From: Aequitasia sp047973235
Lineage (GTDB): Bacteria > Bacillota > Clostridia > Lachnospirales > Lachnospiraceae
DNA: 6,286 bases
NCBI GenBank assembly: GCA_047973235.1
Contig: JBKEBP010000233.1
Coordinates: 1-6,286, forward strand
Reading direction: 5' to 3'
Shown: positions 1 to 4,941 of the stretch, in pieces
Layout of the letters: each line of letters begins with the position of its first letter
Numbering within the stretch: position 1 is the first letter of the stretch
Notes under the pieces: model-generated
What the model saw: only the letters and a program-made list of their open reading frames with translations
Databases searched by the model: none
What the model was told of the DNA's origin: nothing
Program-made: the position numbers and the translations under genes

Positions 1-17
1 ATGTACAAAGACAGACT
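1..17 (-). pseudogene. Possible resumed agcS reading frame at window edge
   Basis: If the putative insertion at 18-173 and one copy of its flanking repeat are removed, the minus strand runs from the agcS codons for A-M-I straight into codons for E-S-V-F-V-H. AgcS family members have a segment close to A-M-(I/V)-x-V-F-(I/V)-D-T at this point, so this fits within one residue of spacing. Only a few codons are visible before the window ends, so this is inference from a short match. Confidence 0.35.
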
Positions 18-173
18 GCCAGAATAAAAGCGTCAATAGCAGGCGGGAATATCTCGCCTTCTATTGTCATGTCTCTTCATCTAAAGTATAAATGAAATTA
101 GAGCTGGAAAGCTAATTCTCGCTTACCCGCTCTATAATTATCATAGTAGTTTAGTATTTACAGACTTTTTTTC
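18..173. mobile_element. Putative small non-coding palindromic insertion (MITE-like) in agcS
   Basis: This stretch separates the end of the agcS reading frame from sequence that could continue it. It is flanked by the 7-bp direct repeat ACAGACT (11-17 and 174-180), as expected of a target-site duplication. A third ACAGACT at 160-166 makes the exact edge uncertain. The two ends carry loosely inverted sequences (on the minus strand GAAAAAAAG at one end; the reverse complement of the other end holds GAATAAAAG, set in by four bases). It holds no gene: all frames are short or closed. It contains a long imperfect palindrome (81-154) and a small hairpin (41-59). The size and structure resemble miniature inverted-repeat elements. 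I do not recognise a known family, and other copies of the element would be needed to confirm it. Confidence 0.4.
81..154. repeat. Long imperfect inverted repeat within the putative insertion
   Basis: The arms fold back on each other. Its core, 100-133, has 11 of 13 pairs around an 8-base loop (AGAGC pairs with GCTCT, AAGC with GCTT). With small bulges the pairing extends outwards through ATGA/TCAT (92-95 with 141-144) and CTAAA/TTTAG (81-85 with 150-154). A second, separate hairpin lies at 41-59 (AGGCG against CGCCT). On the minus strand the core could also act as a transcription stop for the truncated agcS, although the following bases (AATTTCATTTATACTTT) are only moderately T-rich. Confidence 0.6.
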
Positions 174-1111
174 ACAGACTCTATCATAGCCACTAGGCCT
201 TGTTGTGCCGGATGGTCTACCTTTGCAACTGCATGTGCATGAGGCGTTGATCCCATACCTGCTTCATTTGAAAATAATCCCCTTGCTACACCACGGCTCA
301 TTGCCTTTTGTATAGTAGCACCTATTACACCGCCTGCGATTGATTGTGGCGCAAATGCTCCAACAACAATGGCTTTAAAAACATATGGTATAGATCCGAA
401 ATTTGCGATTATTACAATTAATCCGCCTACGATATATAGTAAAACCATAAACGGTACTATAGATTCAGTAACTTTGGCAATTCTATTAATTCCTCCGACA
501 AATATAAAGAAAGCAAGAATGGCTACAATAATGCCTATAATTACCGGGCTAATACCAAATGCTGTCTTAAATGCATCACCTATTGAGTTAGACTGTACCG
601 CATTTCCCATGAAACCAAGTGCTAAAGTAATTAATACAGCAAAGCACGCTGCAAGAGCTTTACCGAATTTCCCTTTAAAAGCTCCACGAATATAGTAAAC
701 AGGTCCACCGGTTGCTTCACCTTCATCATCAACCTTACGATATTTCTGTGCCATTACAGCTTCTGCATAAATCGTCGCCATACCAAAAAAAGCAGCAATC
801 CACATCCAGAATATAGCACCCGGTCCTCCAACAGCAATAGCAGTAGCTGCACCTGCTATATTACCTGTACCTGCTTGTGCTGCAATTGCAGTTGCCAGTG
901 CTTGAAATGAGCTAATACCACCTTTACTCTTGTCCTTACTTTTATGAAACAATCCACCAAATGTACGGCGCATACCTTCTCCAAATCCTCTGATCTGGAT
1001 AAATCCGAGCTGAAAAGTGAACCATATACCTGTGCCGACAAGCAGAATAATCAGCAAATGATCCCATAGCAAGCTATTTAATTTTAAAACTAGTTCTGAT
1101 AGTGCATCCAT
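158..1111 (-). pseudogene. agcS: Sodium:alanine symporter family (AgcS/AGCS) protein, C-terminally truncated
   Basis: Members of this family are inner-membrane carriers that import alanine, glycine or related amino acids together with Na+. The product here is a hydrophobic polytopic protein. It carries the family signature at residues 95-110 (G-G-P-G-A-I-F-W-M-W and on), an A-G-T-G-N-I-A-G segment near 80-87, and the conserved GLFSNEAGMGS block at 278-288. The ATG start is set by a strong ribosome binding site 7 bases upstream. Family members usually run to about 450-480 residues, but this frame stops after 317, shortly after HPAQQGLVAMI (300-310), where further membrane segments should follow. 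The last seven residues (ESVKKSL) mostly come from foreign-looking sequence. The truncation coincides with a putative insertion (18-173), so the transporter is probably inactive. It has its own spacer and likely its own promoter, and no functional link to the upstream pilus genes is apparent. The family call is firm; the substrate cannot be read from the sequence. Confidence 0.88.
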
Positions 1112-1118
1112 CTATCTT

Positions 1119-1125
1119 CCTCCTT
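1119..1125 (-). promoter_or_regulatory. Ribosome binding site of agcS
   Basis: AAGGAGG on the minus strand lies 7 bases before the ATG at 1111. It is near-perfect and fixes the start. Confidence 0.85.
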
Positions 1126-1175
1126 CTTCTATTGATGTTTTCGATAACCAATGGATAGCGTTACATATTTAACAT

Positions 1176-1204
1176 AATTTAATCCTTTTTTGCTATGTAA
1201 TCAA
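1176..1204 (-). promoter_or_regulatory. Possible sigma-A type promoter for agcS
   Basis: On the minus strand TTGATT (1204-1199) and TAAATT (1181-1176) are spaced by 17 bases. Each hexamer matches the consensus at four of six positions. The 256-bp spacer is very AT-rich, so chance matches are likely. This is the best pair I saw, about 65 bases before the start codon. Confidence 0.25.
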
Positions 1205-1320
1205 TTCCATTTACTTATTTCATAAAAATTATTTAGAAGTAATGTATTAATCGACTTATTTTCGTTATTACTGTATTTGACTAGTCTTTTCTATACTTTT
1301 TTTGTCATTTTTACGCAAGA

Positions 1321-1348
1321 AAAAAAACATGCCTAAACATGTTCTTTT
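1321..1348 (-). terminator. Rho-independent terminator of the pilus operon
   Basis: On the minus strand AAAAGAACATG pairs with CATGTTTTTTT around a six-base loop (1332-1337), with one G-U pair. It lies 19 bases after the stop codon of the last operon gene, and the 3' arm merges into a run of about eight Ts. The complementary strand also has a partly T-rich tail, so some two-way action is possible. Confidence 0.8.
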
Positions 1349-1367
1349 ACTTACTATCTATTCATAG

Positions 1368-1850
1368 CTACTTCTGCTCAAAGACAATCGTTGTATCTCT
1401 TTCACTGATTTTATTACCTAATCCATCAAAGAAAATGTAATGTACGTTTGCATTCTCTTTTTCACTTGACAGAACACTTGTGTCTATGTGTACATCCTCA
1501 ATAACCATGCCCGGACTAATCACCTCGGATTCATATATCGTATTTATTCCATCCTCTGTCTTAATTGTAATTTTTATATCACACGCACTGTAATTTGGAT
1601 TAATTAATTTCAAATTTGCTTTTTTTGACTCTCTATCATAGGGCACCAAACTATTTATTTGTATATATGCACCATTATCTTCCTGATCACTATTTTTCCA
1701 TTTTGTCTGTTCGGTATTAGTAAGCAAGTGTAGGTATTGCTCCCATTCCGGATTGATTTGTGCCGGTGTAGGTCTCATATAATACTTTATTCCAAAGAAA
1801 ACCGTTGCTGCTAAAAGAATTAAAATTATAACTCTACTCATTTTTTTCAC
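1368..1850 (-). CDS. Small membrane-anchored extracellular protein of unknown function, last gene of pilus operon
   Basis: The 160-residue product has a single N-terminal membrane segment (about residues 6-22) and a hydrophilic remainder expected outside the cell. It has no sorting signal and no lipobox cysteine. Residues 66-159 look like one beta-sandwich domain. The pattern NPN-x3-CDIKI-x6-G, then an (I/L)-x-PG turn (VISPGMV, about 113-119), resembles a domain I recall from many Lachnospiraceae surface proteins, where an N-P-x-x-N-x-C-Y-F strand is followed by an I-E-P-G turn; I cannot name the family with certainty. The stated start is GTG, overlapping the sortase gene before it by 17 bases. 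An ATG three codons in (1841) is equally possible. Neither has a clear ribosome binding site, which suggests translational coupling to the sortase. Its position suggests a role in pilus assembly or wall anchoring, but that is only inferred from context. Confidence 0.75.
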   Translation of the reverse strand: MKKMSRVIILILLAATVFFGIKYYMRPTPAQINPEWEQYLHLLTNTEQTKWKNSDQEDNGAYIQINSLVPYDRESKKANLKLINPNYSACDIKITIKTEDGINTIYESEVISPGMVIEDVHIDTSVLSSEKENANVHYIFFDGLGNKISERDTTIVFEQK

Positions 1851-2523
1851 AATATACTACATATCTAAATGTATTCTTACCATATGGATGGCAACTTATC
1901 AATGTAAGCATATCTTCTCCTTCATTTATCATAACTTCTTCAATTTGATCCGGCTTAATGACTTTCGTTTCTATCACTCTATAAAATAAAATCTCTCTGA
2001 AATTTCGAACATGTACTTCATCATCTATATTTATCTTAGCTATATCTCTAAACATTTTAGCCTTATAATATCCTCGATGTGCCGCAATAACTGAATTAGA
2101 GTTGTCACTTCCTATCGGATAAGATGTCTCTGTTAAGTGTACTGCGCCTTTTTGCATATTTTCTTCATTAGCTCCAAGATATATAGGCAAGCTCATTTCA
2201 ATGCTTGGTATAGTTAAATATCCAATTATATTATCATCTATTCCATAGTTGGTTAAGTCAATTCCGGGTGTTTCGTATGAAAACGGATCTTTTAACTCGC
2301 TTTGTCCTTCAAGGTATAATCTCTCATTTTCGGCAATCAGCTTTCTATATAGCTCCCCCAACAATTCATTATTTGAAGCGTCATTAATATCTACTTCAAA
2401 GTTCTCGATTATCTCATTTCGTTCACTATCATATCTTATTTGATAAATAAATGGTAACAGTAGAATCACCACTCCTATCACCAGTATTACTACTGCCGAT
2501 GTTATAATTATCCTTCTTTTCAA
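1834..2523 (-). CDS. Class C sortase (pilus-type), second of two
   Basis: This is a membrane-anchored cysteine transpeptidase of 229 residues, expected to act on the outer face of the membrane in pilin joining or wall attachment. It has one N-terminal membrane segment (about 4-27). The catalytic residues are visible: His149 in AAHRGYY, Cys211 in TLISCHPYG, and Arg220 in TFRYVVYCE. A DPF motif at 79-81 matches the lid motif (Asp-Pro-aromatic) of pilus sortases. Unlike its neighbour it has no C-terminal membrane segment. TLISCHPY in place of TLLTCTPYG marks it as a distinct subgroup from the other sortase, so it may serve another substrate or step. The start is TTG, with GAGGAG 5 bases upstream; the next Met is residue 123, so no ATG start is possible. 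Its first 95 bases overlap the end of the preceding sortase gene in another frame. Confidence 0.9.
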   Translation of the reverse strand: MKRRIIITSAVVILVIGVVILLLPFIYQIRYDSERNEIIENFEVDINDASNNELLGELYRKLIAENERLYLEGQSELKDPFSYETPGIDLTNYGIDDNIIGYLTIPSIEMSLPIYLGANEENMQKGAVHLTETSYPIGSDNSNSVIAAHRGYYKAKMFRDIAKINIDDEVHVRNFREILFYRVIETKVIKPDQIEEVMINEGEDMLTLISCHPYGKNTFRYVVYCEKNE

Positions 2524-3322
2524 CTAATCTCCTCGCAATTATCATTATCACTGATAAAACCCCAAATACTATAAATAGCAGTTTGAATATAATTTCTCTT
2601 GAAAATGTAATTACCCTTTCGTTGTAATAATAAACACGTTCTCCTCTAACCAGTAATCGGTGAGAATTAATTCCATATGGTGTGCATGTCAAAAGTGTAA
2701 TATAGTCTTTCCCTTCATATCTAACCAAATCCGAAAGTTCCTCCGGAACTATTACTTTTATCTTATCGATTTCATATACAAGCAGCTCCCCAAGCACATG
2801 TATATAAAACATATCTCCTTCTTCAAGGTCTCTCAGATCAGTAAATAACTCAGCGCTTGGAAGACCTGTATGACCAGTCAATATTGAGTGAGAACCGAAT
2901 CCTCCGATAGGAAGTGATGAGCTCTCTATATGACCCACACCATTTTTTAAAACATCTTCGCTTACTCCGTGGTATATAGGTAGATTGATATTAACCGAGG
3001 GAATCTCAACATATGCCATAACACCTTCAACATTTAGAACATTCATATAATTTGTCGGCAATACCATTCCACTACCCTCAATAAACGGATCCTTTACCGG
3101 ATCGCCTCGCAGGTGCTCATTATATACAACTGCCTTCTCCCACTCTTTATCAATCTCTTCATCCGGGAGTTCATTTGTCATTTTCAAATATTCCTCAGCT
3201 ATCTCTATACCCTGCTTTTTAGATATCCAATTACTAGCAAAGGGGTAACTTAGAATAGTTACCCCTAGCAATAAGATGATATACACTATAGCTGTGCCTA
3301 TCTTCCCTTTTTTATGTTTCAA
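2429..3322 (-). CDS. srtC: Class C sortase (pilin polymerase), first of two
   Basis: This enzyme is expected to cut pilin subunits between Thr and Gly of their sorting signal and link them to the pilin-motif Lys of the next subunit. The 297-residue protein has the full class C layout: an N-terminal membrane segment (about 10-28), a DPF lid motif (78-80), catalytic His151 in LTGHTGLP, Cys213 in TLLTCTPYG, Arg222 in NSHRLLVRGER, and a C-terminal membrane segment (about 244-263) followed by ARRL. The start is TTG with AGGAG 6 bases upstream; no early in-frame ATG exists. It follows the backbone pilin gene by 30 bases without a terminator, so it is in the same transcript. The C-terminal tail after the basic ARRLVEKK runs on for about 27 residues and is encoded in the overlap with the next sortase gene. 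It may be an extension gained by loss of an earlier stop. Confidence 0.94.
   Translation of the reverse strand: MKHKKGKIGTAIVYIILLLGVTILSYPFASNWISKKQGIEIAEEYLKMTNELPDEEIDKEWEKAVVYNEHLRGDPVKDPFIEGSGMVLPTNYMNVLNVEGVMAYVEIPSVNINLPIYHGVSEDVLKNGVGHIESSSLPIGGFGSHSILTGHTGLPSAELFTDLRDLEEGDMFYIHVLGELLVYEIDKIKVIVPEELSDLVRYEGKDYITLLTCTPYGINSHRLLVRGERVYYYNERVITFSREIIFKLLFIVFGVLSVIMIIARRLVEKKDNYNIGSSNTGDRSGDSTVTIYLSNKI
2529..2534 (-). promoter_or_regulatory. Ribosome binding site deciding the TTG start of the second sortase
   Basis: GAGGAG lies 5 bases before TTG at 2523, inside the coding sequence of the first sortase (its codons for A-R-R-L). This strong site supports the unusual start and hence the 95-base gene overlap. 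Confidence 0.75.
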
Positions 3323-3328
3323 TCAAAT

Positions 3329-3333
3329 CTCCT
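3329..3333 (-). promoter_or_regulatory. Ribosome binding site deciding the TTG start of the first sortase
   Basis: AGGAG (within GGTAGGAG) lies 6 bases before TTG at 3322. It supports this start over any internal one, none of which would keep the N-terminal membrane segment. Confidence 0.75.
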
Positions 3334-3352
3334 ACCTTCGTGTGTCTGCTAT

Positions 3353-4873
3353 TTACGCACGTCTTTTACGATTTTTCACTATTACTAATAATGCGCCTAC
3401 GATAAGTGTAAGACCTACTATTATAAATATCATAGTACCGATACCACCTGTAACAGGTAACTGGAATGTAGGCTTGTCTTCACCTTCAATTGGAGGATCC
3501 GTTGGTTTTTGATTCAAAACTCTTATAGATACTAAATCAGTTTTATCCATTTCAACTTCAATTGCTGCTCGCTTAAGAATATATCCAGTCGGTGCCTGTG
3601 TTTCAACTAGTTAAAATGTATTTTTATTTTCCGAATGAACCGCAGGAGTTACCTCTGAATAATCAACAAAATGTGCGTATCCGTTACCGTCTGTAGTAAC
3701 TTCAATATCCTTACCCACAGAATCTTTTATAAAAACGCCGTCCTGTGCATTGGCCTCTGTAGTTGCAATCTTAAATTTAGCATTTGCAAGTTTTTCCTCT
3801 CCATAACGATTAGTTTTGTCTATAATAACTCCACCAAGTTTTATTTCCGGTTTCTCACCAGTAGCTATCTCTCGATTTGTTTCATCTCCGCTTATGTTTT
3901 TAATATAAACTTTTGCCGTATTCTTGATCGAATCTGTCGCTCCACCTTGAGCTTTTCCGTTTATTTTAGTTGATATTTTAACTGTAATACCTGTTGAACC
4001 TCTTTCCTGTGCTAGCTCAAGTCCTTCGTTGGTCAATTTCCAAACAACCGTTTTTGCATCTTTTTCAGCTGTAGTAATAGCCTCAGTATAGTGAGTATCA
4101 ATTGTAAGACTAGCCGGGCTTGAACCTCCTGTTAGACTCAGCTTTGCTTCTTTCTCTGTATATGTTAGTCTTTCATCTAGTGGATCTGTTATTTTTAATT
4201 CTCCATGTTTAGACGTTTTATTATCATATAACTTGCCATCAATCTTAGCATTAATTTCCCAACTTACTGTATCTCCAACTACATAAGCATTTTGATCGCT
4301 AGTAACTACCTTAGTCAAATTGTTTTTATTTACATTCTTAGGATATACATGTACGTCATAGTTGTATTCAGTTGTGGCATTTTCATTGTCTTTGTCAGGA
4401 TTGAACCCAAATGGTAATGTAATGATTGATGATGCTGACTCAGTGTATCCTGCCGGCACTGTTGTTTCCTTTAAGATATAGTATCCAATTTCCAAGTCAT
4501 CCCATGTTGCAATACCGTCAACCGACGTAGTTTTCTCTGTCCCTATTATATCAATTTTATCTTGATGATTCGCTACTATTTCATCAGGAGTATTAGAGCC
4601 GCCCAAAACACTCTCATCTTTCACATAATAAAGAGTAAATCCCGCTCCTTCTAGTGGTGTTCCAAGTGCTTCTTTTTCAGCCGGTAAAAGCTCTGTTCCA
4701 TCATGGCTTGTAGTAGACTCACCAATAGTCGCCAATTTGTGTACTGTTATAGTCCCTTTCCTGTTTGCATCCGGTAATCCCGATGCTGATGCTGATGTTG
4801 CTACCAACCCAGCTGTTAGTGCTGCCGCTGCAAACATTGCACTAATCTTTCTTAATAATCTGTTCTTTTTCAT
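3353..4873 (-). pseudogene. Backbone (major) pilin subunit with LPVTG sorting signal, interrupted by one in-frame stop
   Basis: This gene encodes the repeating shaft subunit of a sortase-built pilus. Read through, it has 506 codons; codon 421 is TAA. In order: a signal peptide (1 to about 30, MKKNRLLRK then a hydrophobic stretch ending ATSASA); an N-terminal pilin D1-like domain with E-box YYILKETTVPAGY (Glu136); the pilin motif YPKN (177-180, reactive Lys179); a D2 isopeptide domain (about 186-325, with NLTK near 185-188, ITD at 228-230 and NTAKVYI from 318); a CnaB/D3 domain (about 347-450) whose second E-box, LVETQAPTGY (422-431), lies just after the stop; LPVTG (472-476), a hydrophobic span and the tail KNRKRRA. 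The ATG at 4873 is preferred over 4927 because it opens a proper signal peptide and follows GAGAGGGG. The fragment made up to the stop (420 residues) would be secreted but not anchored or polymerised. Family identity is firm; whether the gene is dead depends on the stop being real. Confidence 0.9.
3611..3613 (-). other. Premature in-frame TAA stop in the backbone pilin
   Basis: The frame before it (ending HSENKNTF) and after it (LVETQAPTGYILK) is the same, with no shift. Pilin domains commonly have Tyr or Trp just before LVET-x-AP-x-GY, so a Tyr codon (TAT or TAC) changed at its third base would explain it. TAA also ends this pilin frame at its normal stop (3355-3353) and the adhesin gene, so TAA is not reassigned here. 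Confidence 0.85.
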
Positions 4874-4883
4874 ACTTAAATTT

Positions 4884-4891
4884 CCCCTCTC
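4884..4891 (-). promoter_or_regulatory. Ribosome binding site of the backbone pilin
   Basis: GAGAGGGG on the minus strand lies 10 bases before the ATG at 4873. The alternative ATG at 4927 has no such site, which settles the start. Confidence 0.7.
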
Positions 4892-4919
4892 ATTTTTAAT
4901 TAGTATGTTTTTATCTTCA

Positions 4920-4941
4920 AATATCATGTATTAATGATATT
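4920..4941 (-). repeat. Inverted repeat between adhesin and backbone pilin genes
   Basis: AATATCAT and ATGATATT form a perfect 8-bp stem around a six-base loop, overlapping the stop codon of the adhesin gene. No T-run follows on the minus strand, so it is not a typical terminator. It could mark an RNA processing or stability site that lets the pilin be made in excess over the tip protein, but an all-A/T stem is weak and may be chance. Confidence 0.4.

Noticed and set aside
18..173. Group II intron end as the cause of the agcS truncation
   Set aside because: I could not find a 5' GUGYG boundary or a domain V-like hairpin with the conserved AGC and GAAA elements, and the segment is far too short for a complete intron.
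369..695. Plus-strand open frame opposite agcS
   Set aside because: It is antisense to a gene with clear family signatures, has no ribosome binding site I can see and no recognisable protein features; it is a shadow frame. The same applies to other plus-strand frames at 2249-2443, 2660-2848, 3276-3512, 3671-3973, 4737-4934 and 6009-6233.
856..1041. Short minus-strand frame inside agcS
   Set aside because: It lies wholly within the agcS coding region in another frame and shows no features of its own.
3323..3352. Promoter or terminator between pilin and first sortase
   Set aside because: The 30-base gap has only a ribosome binding site; there is no hairpin and no room for a promoter outside coding sequence.
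3353..3550. Separate small gene for a 65-residue LPVTG protein
   Set aside because: It has no signal peptide and no ribosome binding site, and it lies in the same frame as the pilin upstream. It is the C-terminal end of the interrupted pilin.
3551..3620. Frameshift as the cause of the broken pilin
   Set aside because: The distance between the two parts is a multiple of three and the intervening codons read sensibly (LVETQAPTGYILK), so only a stop codon separates them.
4874..4927. Upstream ATG at 4927 as the pilin start
   Set aside because: It would put 18 mostly polar residues before the signal peptide, and it has no ribosome binding site. The ATG at 4873 has one.
4920..4941. Terminator between adhesin and pilin genes
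   Set aside because: The stem is all A/T and is not followed by a T-run on the minus strand, so it should not end transcription efficiently.
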